Positions 1 through 10,656 are shown, counted from the stretch's first letter. The stretch: DNA of 64,000 bases from Oscarella lobularis (GCF_947507565.1 NC_089188.1:992001-1056000); one strand, 5' to 3'. Notes: generated by a model not told the origin, from the letters alone. Program-made: numbers and translations.

Positions 1-950
1 CGCCGTACGCTTGGAGGAAAAAAGACAACGGTTGGTCGTTGTCATCCTCAATACTGACTTCCACTAACAACCCGCCGCAATCTCTAACAGTGACGTTTTG
101 GGGATTTCTTCTCCATGGTAGAGTAGACAACATCGGCACGTCGTCGGCATAGTAAGTTTGAGTTTCAACACCCTTAGATTTACACAGAAACGCAACAGCC
201 TCTCTGGGAGTAGACTCACTCGTTGTAGGACAGCCAATCGACTCTCTTACAGCCTTTTCCAATTCTTCAGGATCTTTGTCAGCAAAATATATATCTCCTG
301 ACAGAATTCTCTCAATATGTTCGACGAGTGAGCGTGTGATTGTCCGTGTAGCGCCAGTACTCGGCATAAAAGCATCTATCATTCCGTAGGTCGTTTGTTT
401 AGCATTGTAAGGACGGTGGGCCGTAGGACGTGGTTGTAGAATGCATCCAAGAATGCGAAACTCCGCCACGAAACCAGATTCAGGTTTCCCCATATTAGTA
501 AACATCATTTTTTCTGGCAAATTCGATTAAAGTGAGACATCTTCCATCAAATACTTGGCCACCTTGTAGTGAGCCAACTCGTGTAGATAGACCATCGCCG
601 TGTAGCAGACGAGCAGTCGACGGGACACGTCGGTCGGTTCTTCTTCACTCATTGTCTCCAACTCCTTTGAATTCGAAGGTCTTCGTCGATGCTCACAACG
701 ATCTCGGAGCTGCTGTCGACGTTGCGAGAACAACAACCTCTTAGAGCGGATCGAGGATTGAAAGCGATCGGCGGAAGATTCAATTCGCTGACGTGGTCCT
801 TGACAGCAGAGAGGTCGTCCGTTTCGAGGTCGAAATAGCTGAATAGGCTACGTCATGTCGAACTGACAAGAAGTCGAGAACCATTTTCACGGCGTCCGAC
901 AATGCTTCGATCGTTCTGTTGTTTCTGCAAGTTCGTCATGGTCAACGGCC
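1..950 (-). pseudogene. Decayed copy of the HExxH metallopeptidase-like gene (3' end beyond window edge)
   Basis: This stretch aligns base for base with the intact minus-strand gene at 8197-9426. It includes the segment encoding the zinc-binding motif HELAH (near 570-600) in the context AMVYLHELAHYKVAKYLM. The reading frame is interrupted: a stop follows shortly after the HELAH segment (near 527-532) and the parts on either side lie in different frames. The 3' end lies before base 1. Its upstream flank carries a diverged form of the 14-bp motif seen before the other copies (1006-1019). It is a dead duplicate of a host gene, related to but not identical with the copy at 8.2 kb. Confidence 0.85.
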
Positions 951-1005
951 GTCAACGGCACGCTCCAGGGCACGCTCCTTTCTCATCGCTGATACGACGC
1001 AATTT

Positions 1006-1019
1006 CCTGTCCCGGATGG
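1006..1019 (-). promoter_or_regulatory. Diverged copy of the shared upstream 14-mer
   Basis: It reads CCTGTCCCGGATGG on the plus strand, two mismatches from GCTGTCCCGGATGC, which is found upstream of the other cluster genes. It lies where the start region of the decayed metallopeptidase-like gene would be. Confidence 0.6.
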
Positions 1020-1249
1020 TCGAAAGTTCGAGCGATGACGTCCATCAGCCGAACATAGTAGTTTTACTAGGAACCAATTTGCCGTGGTCTTGTTAGGCGC
1101 AGTATGTTTCCTTTACCCAGTTGCGGATGCCAATTAGAGCGACTTTGGTCCACTATTACTAATTAGGGGCCAACTGCTCTGCAATTAATTTAATAAAATG
1201 CATCGGTTGTTATTATATAAAATTTTTTAAAAATTTGCAAGAACACTGA

Positions 1250-2364
1250 AAAACACAGAAGATCTGACTGACGCTCAATCAGGGTTCAATTGTACATACC
1301 GTACGTGCAAATCCAGATTTAATGGCATCCGTTTGGAGGATACCGTTAAATCCGACTTACACTGACCCAGCTCCCTGACAACTCTCGCACAGCTGCCCGA
1401 GAGTTGTCACGAGCTAGGCCATTTCAAAAACCTTGATCGCGAGTCGTCATAAATACGCGGTCCTAAAATTTGGAAATTCAGATCCGGACCCCAATCGGAA
1501 CGCCCGGAAGTTTCCGTTTGCATTGATTCCGCTGTGAAGCATGTGAAACAACGGGCCCGCCTTCGTGCAATCGAGGCCCAATCGGAACACCCCAGGCGCC
1601 TCTTCCGTTTGCCCTGATAAACCCACTGACAGCTCCCCCGTGATGATGATGGAAGTATAAGCCTCAGACCATAGAAATCTCTGCTCAGACTTGAACAATA
1701 GATTTTGGAGCATACGTGTAGTAGAAATAGGAATCGTCCTCGCTAGCGTTATAGATTGTACTGTACGCCTAAGTGCAGGGATGATCATTGGCACGAGCCA
1801 ATCCTCACGGTAGGTGTCAAACCGATAGTAATAACTGTAATTCCGGTACGAATAAGAGTCTTCCTGTAAGCTTAACTTAAATAATAAGTGATCCTCGCCA
1901 AACGTCTTCCCGGACAGCAGCGTCGGGGCCGGCCGGGCACTCGCAAAGAACCGTGCCACGAAATTGTGGCGATCGTCATTGCGATCGTCATTGCGATCGT
2001 CATTGCGATCATCATGGCGAAGCCGTATCACGAAGCTGAAATCATCAGTGAAATGGCGGCGATCGTCATGGCGATTGTCATCGCGATGGACATCACGAAC
2101 GTCCATGCTAAGCCACAACATATTTTTCCCAGTGTGAATTAATAAGGCCCGTTCGATGCGCCCGCCGAAAAGCAATTCGCTAATATTATTTCCACAGCAA
2201 ACGACGCTATTATTATTTCCGTAGCAGCCACAGGATTTGACGCGTGGTTCGTGCATCGCGAGCACGAGTCGCATCAAACAGATTCGGAAAATAATAGACG
2301 TCCTTTTCGCCATATCTCTTTCGCTGCAGCAAGAACAATGACCAGGGACAAGGTACAAGCGCAT
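1250..2364 (-). pseudogene. Highly diverged copy of the LamG-domain secreted protein gene
   Basis: A 305-codon frame is open here, but I read it as a decayed relative of the LamG gene at 9685-10656. The region near the start encodes MAKRTSIIFRICLMRLVLA, close to MAKVTSVILLICFILA of the intact gene. The bases just upstream (CATATCTCT..GCAG..GGGACAAG) match the intact gene's 5' flank. Downstream, LFHMLHSGINANGNF resembles FLMLHGGAGFVNSNGQ. Most of the middle is not LamG-like and contains a 12-bp tandem repeat that translates as repeated DDRN. The order matches the 8-10.7 kb block, where metallopeptidase is followed by LamG. It could still be transcribed, and a rapidly evolving real protein is the alternative. 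Confidence 0.5.
1969..2033. repeat. 12-bp tandem repeat (GCGATCGTCATT), about four units
   Basis: Units of GCGATCGTCATT repeat three times exactly and then with substitutions (GCGATCATCATGGCG). Related units recur at about 2059-2090. On the minus strand they would translate as repeated Asp-Asp-Arg-Asn. Confidence 0.85.
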
Positions 2365-2708
2365 TAATACTGGGAATGGGGACTTGGGAATGGGGACTGA
2401 TGGGGACTCGCGGGACTCGCGGGACTCGCGGTTACGGAACGCCCTATAGGAATCGGGAGGCGGGGCAAAGCCGCAGTCTAAAATAAATGGCTACCTTTCC
2501 ATCCTGGCATAGATGTACTATATACGCTTCCAAGTACAACAAGACAAGTCATTCTTTCTAATATAAGGATCTGATTTGCAGGTACAGTTCCTTATACCAA
2601 CGAGAAACAATCTACTTGTCTCATACTTGGGGCCAGGTAGTACAGTGTAGGTCATTGCTTCTAGCTTTGTCAAGTTTCTAAATCGACTGAATTTCTGAAA
2701 CGGAGTTC
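2365..2708. other. Intergenic stretch with short GGGACTCGC repeats and no gene seen
   Basis: Three direct GGGACTCGC units lie at about 2403-2430, next to GGGAATGGGGACT repeats. No open frame resembles anything in the window. The last ~30 bases (near 2715-2735) match a short stretch at about 18580-18600, suggesting a rearrangement breakpoint just where the first LSM14-NTPase copy loses its normal 3' end. Confidence 0.5.
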
Positions 2709-4940
2709 CTATCTCGCAGCTTCTCGCACTTGATTGCCTTTAAACGGAAGCAGCAGCAACAGTTTCTGCACGTGTTCTCTCTCCGTCGCAGTATGTACTA
2801 AAGCATTCTTCAGTGCAACTATTATGCATCTGTACACATCGCGATGATTGAACTTCTTTGGAAGATGATCTTTCAACACTGAAATCCCTTGAACCTTGCG
2901 AAGGACGCATTTCTCCAACTCCCCGATACAATCACATAACGCGCAGTTTTTTAAATCGTCCAAAGAAAGCCCCGCATTCTTGCACAGTTCGACAATATCA
3001 TCGAGAGGCTTATTCAAAGGAGAATCAGATAGAGCAGTAATTTCGTTAGTGAGACGTTCCCCAAATTCCAACATGACGGAGCGAAATAGATGATAGATGA
3101 TATCGTTCTTGCACGTGCCAAGAAATACAAAAGGCGTTTCAGGAAGAACCCCAGATGATGAGATAGCAGAGGTAACGAAAGCCTGAAACGGAACATATGC
3201 CACATAGACGTGCTCTTCTTTCGGCGTCGACGCGCTCTCTCCTTCTGCTTCGTCAACCTCGGCCAACAAAACGGTCCGAATCGGTCTCAAAAACGGCTTT
3301 AAATGCTTATACAAACCCTCGAAGACTCTGCTATTGTATAGCGCGGATCTTGGAACGCCTTGAAAATCAAGCCCCACGCTTCGTAGCAGCAATCGCTCGT
3401 TGATGTCGAGATCTTGCAGAAAAGGGAAAGTCTCTGCCCAAAGTCCCGCCACAATTTCCTTCTCAATTTCGTCGAAACATAACTCTCTGACAGAGTCGAT
3501 ACCAGCAGCTCTCTTTTTCTGGAAGTAGAACTTATCCATAAGATGGATCATTAGCACTGGAGAGCGACTGCAGCAGAAATTCTTTACCTCTTTCTCCAAA
3601 GAAAGGCTTGGCAAAGAATCACACAGCGCGTTGAGCGCTACGGTGGAAACACTGCAAGGAAGATCCAATTGATAAACAGCGATATCCGTCCCATTTGTGG
3701 GATCTTGATGAATATTCACCAGAGCTGACATCGTGCATGACCCGGTTACAGCAAAGCGGACTTTCTGAGGCTTTCCAGGCTCTCCAAAGGTGACAAGATT
3801 TTTATAGACCCATCTCATGGTGGCCACCTTTTCCTTGTCAAGACCTCCGCCCTTTGCCGGCCAAAAGAAAAACCGTTGCACTTCATCGATAAGGATGAAG
3901 AGAGGATGCTCTGACTTAGCCGCGAGAGCTTCTAAGCCTTCTAAGAGATCATCGAGATAGGCGCCGCCGCTGTTTACGTCCCAGAAAACGTTTATAATCA
4001 TCTGCAGTTCTGATAGTGGATCGATGGGGAAGCTTGACGCGCAGCTTATCGGCCAGATCGTTCATTTCCTGAATTATGGCCACCATCAATTGATCAGGAG
4101 TGGAACAAACCAGATTCTGAAGATTCAGTTTCCAAATTATTGCCGGGTGATTCGAATTGACCCCATACTTTGAGTGTTTTTTGATGAGGCCCGGCAAAAC
4201 GCCGTTCAACCACGTTGATTTTCCTTTAATAATTGTAAGAGTAACTACACTACGTTCAACATAAAATATTGACAATTACCTGATTTTATCATCCCGTTTA
4301 TAGTGAGGACTGAGGACAAACCTCTTGTGATATCGAAATTTATCCAACGCTCAGTCTTCTCAATCAAATCGCCGCATTGAACGAGACTGCGTGAAGACCC
4401 AACACAGATTCGCGTGAATTCCTTCTCTTTGTCAACGCGGACGTCACGAATTTTGCTCAAACGAGCTCGACAGCGATCGGGTAACGATAACCTGTAGACA
4501 AAACAGATAGTCACCAACAGGTCCTTCTTGTACAACGTAAGGGATCCCACGTGCCTTGAGCAACATTCACGCGACACGTGCGAACGATGCTGAGTCGCGA
4601 GAGGAGCTGATTTTCTTGGGAATACGACTTCTGGAGTCTTCGAAGTCTTTTCGCTTAGCGGCTGGAAGACGACGAGGTCGGCCTTGTCAAAGACGGCATA
4701 TTTGACTAGAACGGTTGGATGTCCTTCGACGACAAAGCGATTCTCTGTGCCGTGGAACTTGACTACGAATAAGAGAGACGTTGAAAGGTGAGAGGGAAGG
4801 CGTGCGGTGCTTCGCTTGCCTTCGGAGAGGGTCACCGTCTTCGCATTAGGATCGATTTGGTGTAAGACGCCATCGAAGCGTTCCTGCGACTTCGATATCA
4901 CGCTTATTCGACTTCCTACACGGTCGCTGAGACTGCTCAT
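2709..4940 (-). pseudogene. LSM14-like domain + P-loop NTPase gene, copy 1 (frameshifted)
   Basis: The first exon starts at ATG 4940 and encodes an LSM14/Sm-like domain: GSRISVISKSQERFDGVL, then YAVFDKADLVVFQPL, matching the start of LSM14/RAP55 proteins. A linker follows (..RLSKIRDVRVDKEKEF..). The Walker A motif GMIKSGKST is formed only after removal of a 56-nt intron at 4224-4279. The NTPase then runs with Walker B (PLFILIDEVQRFFFW) and a long helical C-terminal half. Compared with copy 2 there is one extra base near 3971-3974, which throws the NTPase frame off between the Walker A and Walker B regions. The C-terminus also ends differently (..GNQVREAAR), because the 3' end has been replaced by unrelated sequence. 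It is probably inactive unless the base is a sequencing error. Confidence 0.75.
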
Positions 4941-5007
4941 GCTTATCCTTGCGGAGAAATGCCCGAAATGGTGCCGATCGTTGTACCACGTGGTGGTTCA
5001 ACTGTGG

Positions 5008-5021
5008 GCTGTCCCGGATGC
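5008..5021 (-). promoter_or_regulatory. Shared upstream 14-mer (GCATCCGGGACAGC, gene sense)
   Basis: An exact copy lies 68-81 bases upstream of the LSM14-NTPase copy 1 start codon. The same motif sits 40-75 bases upstream of the other LSM14-NTPase copies and of the HExxH gene at 8.2 kb. Function is unknown; a core promoter element or a duplicated 5' UTR are both possible. Confidence 0.65.
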
Positions 5022-5313
5022 CTCAGTCAAGCAAGGCTCTCTCGCACGTTCCTGGGCGGGCCGAAATAATATTGACACTGAGGCACAAACGGTCGAGATA
5101 CTTTGGGTAAATGTTCAGCTCTTCGTCATCCTCTCACTCTGACCACGTTGTGCATGCAAAGGATGCCCGGATACCAAGTGGGTCCAACAATCTGCTCTGT
5201 GATTTGCTCTGTGGAGAAATTGTTCAGATACAACACAATCAACAAATACAGTAGTCTAACTACAAAAAACGTGAGTACATGCAGTACAATCAGAACAAAA
5301 GAAGACAAGGAAA

Positions 5314-5387
5314 ATTAGGACAAAAATCATTGTCTCATACAACACACGCGTAAGGGCATCACACAATAAGATATTACACATAAGGGT
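5314..5387 (-). repeat. Shared 3' element, copy downstream of LSM14-NTPase copy 2
   Basis: This ~75-bp sequence begins ATTAGGACAAAAATCATTG and ends with GGGCATCACAC..ATTACACATAAGGG. It recurs at 8118-8183, 12468-12548 and 18812-18900, each time just downstream of a cluster gene. Those genes include members of two unrelated protein families. Confidence 0.75.
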
Positions 5388-5423
5388 AAGGTCCGACGGA
5401 TTGACGAGCCTGTTCAGCAGGTT

Positions 5424-7700
5424 CTATTGCCTTGGCATATCCTCACAAGCCGTCTGAATGAGTAGCAGAGCTTCGAAAAACTTAAACGGAAGCAGCAGCA
5501 ACAGTTTCTGCACGTGTTCTCTCTCCGTCGCAGTATGTACTAAAGCATTCTTCAGTGCAACTATTATGCTTCTGCACACATCGCGATGATTGAACTTCTT
5601 TGGGAGATGATCTTTCAACACTGAATACTTCTTAGAAATGCCTTGAACCTTGCGAAGGCCGCATTCCTCCAACTCCCCGATATAATCACATAACGCGCAG
5701 TTTTTTAAATCGTCCAAAGAAAGCCCCGCGTTCCTGCACTGTTCGACAATATCATCGAGAGGCTTATTCAAAGGAGATCCAGCATCATTGGCGTTTCCCG
5801 CATCAATTTCGTTAATGAGACCTTCCCCAAAATCCAACATGACGGAGCGAAATAGATGATAGAAGAGATTGTTCTTGCAGGCGCCTAGAAATAAAAGAGG
5901 CCTTTCAGGGAGAAGCCCAGACGATGAGATAGCAGAGGTAACGAAAGCCTGAAACGGAACATATGCCACATAGACGTGCTCTTCTTTCGGCGTCGACGCG
6001 CTCTCTCCTTCTGCTTTGTCAACCTCCAACGAAACGGTCCGAATCGGTCTCAAAAACGGCTCTAAATGCTTATACAAGCCCTTGAAAACTCTCCCATTGT
6101 ATAGCGCGGATCTTGGAACGCCTTGAAAATCAAGCCCCACGCTTCGGAGCAGCAATCGCTCGTTGATGTCAAGATCTTGCAGGAAAGGGAACGTCTCTGC
6201 CCAAAGTTCCGCCGCAATTTCCTTCTCAATTTCGTCAAAGCAGAACTCTCTGACAGACTCGATAGAAGCAGCTGTCTTTTTCAGGAAGTAGAACTTCGCC
6301 ATAAGATGGATCATTAGCGCTGGAGAGCGACTGCAGAAATTCTTTATTTCCTTTTCCAAAGAAGGGCTTGATAAGGAAACGCGCAATGCGTTGAGCGCTA
6401 CGGTGGGAACACTGCAAGGAAGATCCAATTGATAAACAGTAATATTCGTCCCATTTGTGGGACATTGATGAATATTCATCAGAGCTGACATCATGCATGA
6501 CCCGGTTACAGCAAAGCGGACTTTGTGAGGCTTTCCAGGTTCTCCAAAGGTGACAAGATTTTTGTAGACCCATCTCATGGTGGCCACCTTTTCCTTGTCA
6601 AGACCTCCGCCCTTTGCCGGCCAAAAGAAAAACCGTTGCACTTCATTAATAAGGATGAAGAGAGGATGCTCTGACTCAGCTGTCAGAGCTTCTAAGCCTT
6701 CTAAGAGATCATTGAGATAGGCGCCGCCGCTATTACGTCCCAGAAAACTTTTATAATCATCTGCATTTCTGATAGTGGATAGATGGGGAAGCTTGACGTG
6801 CAGCTCTTTGGCCAGATCGTTCATTTCCTGAATTAAGCCCACCATCAAGTGATCAGGAGTGGAACAACCCAGCTTCTCAAGATTCAGTTTCCAAATTATT
6901 GCCGGGTGATTTGAATTGAGCCCATACTTTGGGTGTTTTTTGATGAGGCCCGGCAAAACGCCGTTCAACCACGTTGATTTTCCTTTTATAATTGTAAGAG
7001 TAACTACACTACGTTCAACATAAAATATTGACAATTACCTGATTTTATCATCCCGTTTATAGTGAGGACTGACGACATACCTATCGTGGCATCGAAATTT
7101 ATCCAATGCTCTGTCTCCTCAATCAAATCGCCGCATTGAACGAGACTGCGTGAAGACCCAACAAAGATTCGCGTGAATTCCTTCTCTTTGTCAACGCGGA
7201 CGTCATGAATTTTGCTCAAACGAGCTCGGCAGCGATCGCGTAACGATAACCTGTAGACAAATAGTCACCAACAGGTCCTCCTCGTACAACGTAAGGGATC
7301 CCACGTGCCTTGACGAACGTTCACGCGACACGTGCGAACGATGCTGAGTCAGCGTTGCAAGAGGAGCTGATTTTCTTGGGAATACGACTGTTGGAGTCTT
7401 CGAAGTTTTTTCGCGAAGCGGCTCGAAGACGACGAGGTCGGCCTTGTCAAAGACGGCATATTTGACTGAAACGGTTGGATGTGCTTCGTCGACAAGGCGA
7501 TTCTCTGTGCCGTGAAACTTGACTACGAATAAGAGAGACGTTGAAAGGTAAGAGGGAAGGCGTGCGGTGCTTCGCTTGCCTTCAGAGAGGGTCACCGTCT
7601 TCGCTTTAGGATCGATTTCGTGTAAGACGCCCTCGAAGCGTTCCTGCGATTTCGATATCACGCTTATTCGACTTCCTAGACGGTCGCTGAGTCCGCTCAT
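5424..7700 (-). CDS. LSM14-like domain + P-loop NTPase protein, copy 2
   Basis: The first exon starts at ATG 7700 and encodes the LSM14/Sm-like domain (GSRISVISKSQERFEGVL.., ..YAVFDKADLVVFEPL). A break in frame near 7255-7265, where four bases are missing relative to copy 1, lies in a segment that probably belongs to an intron ending CTGTAG. The second part begins near 7250 and runs to the 56-nt intron at 6983-7038 that splits Walker A (GMIKSGKST). The main exon continues to the stop at 5424 with Walker B (PLFILINEVQRFFFW, here N in place of the first acid) and a helical region with conserved CDYIGELEECGLRKVQG. It ends ..TACEDMPRQ, without the charged tail of copies 3 and 4. LSM14 domains bind mRNP partners and P-loop NTPases of this size often act as switches. 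A joint role is unproven. Confidence 0.75.
6983..7038 (-). other. 56-nt intron splitting the Walker A motif (copy 2)
   Basis: The donor GTAATTG follows ..ATGATAAAATCAG and the acceptor ..TTATAAAAG precedes GAAAATCAACG. Joining them gives MIKSGKSTW. Equivalent introns lie at 4224-4279, 14617-14671 and 20986-21041. Confidence 0.85.
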
Positions 7701-7762
7701 GCTTAGCCTTGCGAATCACGAAATGGTGAAGGGAAAGCACGTTTGTGCTTGTTGTAATTTAG

Positions 7763-7776
7763 GCTGTCCCGGATGC
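7763..7776 (-). promoter_or_regulatory. Shared upstream 14-mer before copy 2
   Basis: An exact GCTGTCCCGGATGC on the plus strand, about 63-76 bases upstream of the LSM14-NTPase copy 2 start at 7700. Confidence 0.65.
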
Positions 7777-8117
7777 TTGAGTCAGACCTCTCACACGTGG
7801 CTGTGGCAAAAAAGGGCGTGGCCTTCAGACTGAGGCCGTACGCGCATGAAATCAAAACATTGAGGCACAAACGGTCGATATACTTTCAGCGAATTTTTCT
7901 TCATCGCTTTGTCATCCTCTTGAACAAATTCAGCAGAAACGTCAGAACTTGGGTTGTTAAACTCTAGACAATCAATACAATACGAACTTAGCGTATATAC
8001 ATGACTTAGCATATACGGCTCTGTGGAGGAGGCTCGGTTCCTCCACGATTTCAGATACAACACAATCTACCAGTAACTGCAAGTATAGTACAATTAGAGC
8101 AAAGCAAGACAGGGTAA

Positions 8118-8183
8118 ATTAGGACGAAATCATTGTCACGTGCAACACACACGTAAGGGCATCACACATAAAGACATTACACA
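8118..8183 (-). repeat. Shared 3' element downstream of the HExxH gene
   Basis: It begins ATTAGGACGAAATCATTGTC and continues to AAGGGCATCACACATAAAG and ACATTACAC. It is the same element that follows the LSM14-NTPase copies, although the gene it follows here encodes an unrelated protein. Confidence 0.75.
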
Positions 8184-8196
8184 AAGCATGCCGATG

Positions 8197-9426
8197 TCAA
8201 ACAACTACAGTACAACTTTCTTGTGCCTTGCCTACGCTCACAATGACGAGGAATGAGCGATACCGGTGATTTGAAAGATTAAACAGGTCATTGAGAGCAA
8301 AATTGTGCTCTCCTCTCGTGAGTGCGTAACCTGGAGAGAATAATGACCCGTGGCACCTATTACCAAAAGGAGAATTTTTCGTTTGAAGATTCGCATGTCC
8401 GTTGCCGTACGCTTGGAGGAAAAACGACAACGGTTGGTCGTTGTCATCCTCAATACTGACTTCCACTAACAAACCGCCGCAATCTCTAACAGTAACGTTT
8501 TTGGGATTTCTTCTCCATGGTAGAGAAGACAACCTCGGCATGTCGTTGGCATAGCAAGTTTGAGTTTCAACACCCTTAGATTTACACAGAAACTCAGCAG
8601 CCTCTCTGGGAGTAGACTCACTCGGAGGAGGACAGCCAATCGCCTCACTCGCCGCCTTTTCTAATTCTTTAGGACCTTTGTCGGCAAATGATATATCTCC
8701 AGACAGAATTCTCTCAATATGCTCAACGAGCGAGCGTGTGATCGTCCGTATAGCGCTACTACTCGGCATAAAAGCATCTATCATTCCGTAGGTCGTTTGT
8801 TTGGCATTGTAAGGAAGGTAGGCCGTAAGACGTGGTTGTAGAATGCATCCAAGAATGTGATACTCCGCCATGAAACCAGATTCAGGTTTCCCGATAGCAG
8901 TAAACATCATTTTTTTAGGCGAACTCGATTGAAGCGAGACATCTTTCATCAAATACCTGGCCACCTTGTAGTGGGCCAACTCGTGTAGATAGACCATCGC
9001 CGTGTAGCAGACGAGCAGTCGACGGGACACGTCGGTCGGTTCTTTGTCGCTCATTTCCTTCAACTCCTGTCGTAGGTCTTCGTCGATGGTCACAATGATC
9101 TCGGAGTCGCTGTAGACGTTGCGAAATTTCTCGACGTCGTGAGTCCTTTCACGCAATTCTCGAAGGCTCCCTTCGTGGCAGTGAATGGATCCTACGAGAT
9201 TGGTATCACAACTCTTTGTAACTTCTCGAGGATTAAAAACGATTGGAGGCAGATTCGACCCGCTGACGTGGTCCTTGACAGCAGAGAGTTCGTCCGTTTC
9301 GAGGTCGAAATAGCTGAATACGTCATATCGAACGGACAAGAAGACGAGAACCATTTTCACGGCGTCCAACAATGCTTCGATGGACGAAAATTCTCCATCG
9401 TCCAGTTGTTTCTGCAAGTTCGTCAT
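8197..9426 (-). CDS. HExxH zinc metallopeptidase-like protein (409 aa)
   Basis: This is a single uninterrupted exon; I take ATG 9426 (MTNLQKQLDDGEFSS..) as the start. Around residues 165-175 is HELAH inside MVYLHELAHYKVARYLM, the HExxH zinc-binding motif. About 36 residues later comes ESGFMAEYHILGC, whose Glu is placed like the third zinc ligand of gluzincins. The final ~90 residues look like a beta-rich domain (..SIEDDNDQPLSFFLQAYG.., ..RSFLVIVSVGKAQ..). No signal peptide is visible, so it is probably intracellular. The same architecture recurs in the minus-strand genes at 51.9-53.2 and 54.9-56.1 kb. I cannot assign a named peptidase family, and activity and substrate are unknown. It lies between LSM14-NTPase copy 2 and the LamG gene, on the same strand as both. 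Confidence 0.8.
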   Translation of the reverse strand: MTNLQKQLDDGEFSSIEALLDAVKMVLVFLSVRYDVFSYFDLETDELSAVKDHVSGSNLPPIVFNPREVTKSCDTNLVGSIHCHEGSLRELRERTHDVEKFRNVYSDSEIIVTIDEDLRQELKEMSDKEPTDVSRRLLVCYTAMVYLHELAHYKVARYLMKDVSLQSSSPKKMMFTAIGKPESGFMAEYHILGCILQPRLTAYLPYNAKQTTYGMIDAFMPSSSAIRTITRSLVEHIERILSGDISFADKGPKELEKAASEAIGCPPPSESTPREAAEFLCKSKGVETQTCYANDMPRLSSLPWRRNPKNVTVRDCGGLLVEVSIEDDNDQPLSFFLQAYGNGHANLQTKNSPFGNRCHGSLFSPGYALTRGEHNFALNDLFNLSNHRYRSFLVIVSVGKAQESCTVVV

Positions 9427-9467
9427 GGTCAACGGCGTGCTCTTTCTTACGTGTAATGACGCAATTT

Positions 9468-9481
9468 GCTGTCCCGGATGC
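9468..9481 (-). promoter_or_regulatory. Shared upstream 14-mer before the HExxH gene
   Basis: An exact GCTGTCCCGGATGC (plus strand), 42-55 bases upstream of the start codon at 9426. It is identical to the motif upstream of the LSM14-NTPase genes. Confidence 0.65.
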
Positions 9482-9684
9482 TACTTGAATGTCGCGACCA
9501 CGTGGTCCACTACTTGTGGAAAATTAAATTGTGCAAAGATGCGCAGTTAGCCAAGTAGAACTATAGCATTGGTATTGATTAGGACCTTTTTTGCTCATAA
9601 TTATATGACTGAACATACATTCAAGAACACACTAAGAAAGAACACACACACAGAGAGAAATACCACGATGATATTTTATTGAGC

Positions 9685-10656
9685 TCACAAACTCCCAGCC
9701 AACTGCATTATTTCTTTGTCTGACAACGCCCGATTGTATATGCGATAGTCATCGATGAGGCCATTTATTTCATACGAAGTCGAATGACTAACATCTGTAC
9801 ATAGGCAATCTCCAATGAACATGCGCTGCGACGCTGGAGTAACAGGAACAGGAGAAATGTTCGAAAACTCGTACGCCAACTTTCCGTCCCTGTACACCGA
9901 GACACGGCCCTCAGAGAAAGTCGTCGCAATGTGATGCCAAGTCGATTCGTTGAGAACCTCTCGACTCAGGCTGTTCTGCATACGAGGAACCAGATTCGGA
10001 TAAGTCGTCGGACGCGGAAAATCATTGTATCGCATATCGTACGAATTTTGTATGACGGCTAGAAGAGAGTGACTCGTGTAAAACCAAAAGGACGATTGGC
10101 CCCAATCGTAACGCCTTTGTCCGTTCGAATTGACGAACCCAGCTCCGCCGTGAAGCATCAGAAAACTCGTATGGGAATCGGGCGCCTTCAATCGAGTCCA
10201 AAGTGCCACTGTATAGGCATTTCTGTTTAGAATATTAGGAATGCTGATGTAATGGTGAGCCTTGCTGCTGGCGAATGTGCCGTTGAATAGCGCAGACCCG
10301 TTGCCTACTTTGCCTGGAGATTGATGAATTGTGCCGACAACTTGACCGTCGTAAGCGTTCGATGTCGAGTCCTGTCCGAGATTCGATGGGTCGTCGAACG
10401 TGTAGTGCGCGACTAGACCGCGTGATAAGTCGTATTTTTGAGTGAGTGGGCATTTGAATACGTCTAAGTGCCCGGCGCAGCTGATTTTAACGTCTCCTGG
10501 TGAGTTGAGTAGGAGAGATGGCGTATTCGAGTTGTCATCTGAAGACAAATAGATGCTTCCCTCGGCTGGCGCATGGTGACCCAATCCTCGTCCTGAAGCC
10601 ACCCAGTGAGCCAGAATGAAACAGATTAGGAGAATAACAGAGGTGACCTTTGCCAT
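9685..10656 (-). CDS. Secreted LamG (concanavalin A-like) domain protein, 323 aa
   Basis: This is a single exon from ATG 10656. The first ~22 residues (MAKVTSVILLICFILAHWVA) form a signal peptide, so the product is secreted. After a short linker, residues ~80-320 form a LamG/concanavalin A-like jelly roll: GLVAHYTFDD at its start, AYTVALWTRL in the middle, WHHIATTF and VSVYRDGKLAYEF, then INGLIDDYRIYNRALSDKEI, the typical end of this fold. Such domains bind glycans or matrix ligands; the ligand here is unknown. The gene is divergent with the METTL25-like gene at 11.0 kb. Its 3' end survives as stubs at ~16255-16395 and ~22470-22625, and a diverged copy lies at 1.25-2.4 kb. Confidence 0.9.
   Translation of the reverse strand: MAKVTSVILLICFILAHWVASGRGLGHHAPAEGSIYLSSDDNSNTPSLLLNSPGDVKISCAGHLDVFKCPLTQKYDLSRGLVAHYTFDDPSNLGQDSTSNAYDGQVVGTIHQSPGKVGNGSALFNGTFASSKAHHYISIPNILNRNAYTVALWTRLKAPDSHTSFLMLHGGAGFVNSNGQRRYDWGQSSFWFYTSHSLLAVIQNSYDMRYNDFPRPTTYPNLVPRMQNSLSREVLNESTWHHIATTFSEGRVSVYRDGKLAYEFSNISPVPVTPASQRMFIGDCLCTDVSHSTSYEINGLIDDYRIYNRALSDKEIMQLAGSL

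Larger units (their letters stand above)
4941..5423. other. Intergenic: upstream 14-mer of copy 1, then 3' element of copy 2
   Basis: The interval holds the upstream region of copy 1 (motif at 5008-5021) and the downstream region of copy 2 (shared 3' element at 5314-5387). No protein-coding gene is supported; the short open frames overlap these noncoding repeats. Confidence 0.6.

Noticed and set aside
8197-9426. Assigning the HExxH protein to a specific peptidase family
   Set aside because: Only the zinc motif and a plausible third ligand can be seen; the surrounding sequence does not match any family closely enough to name.
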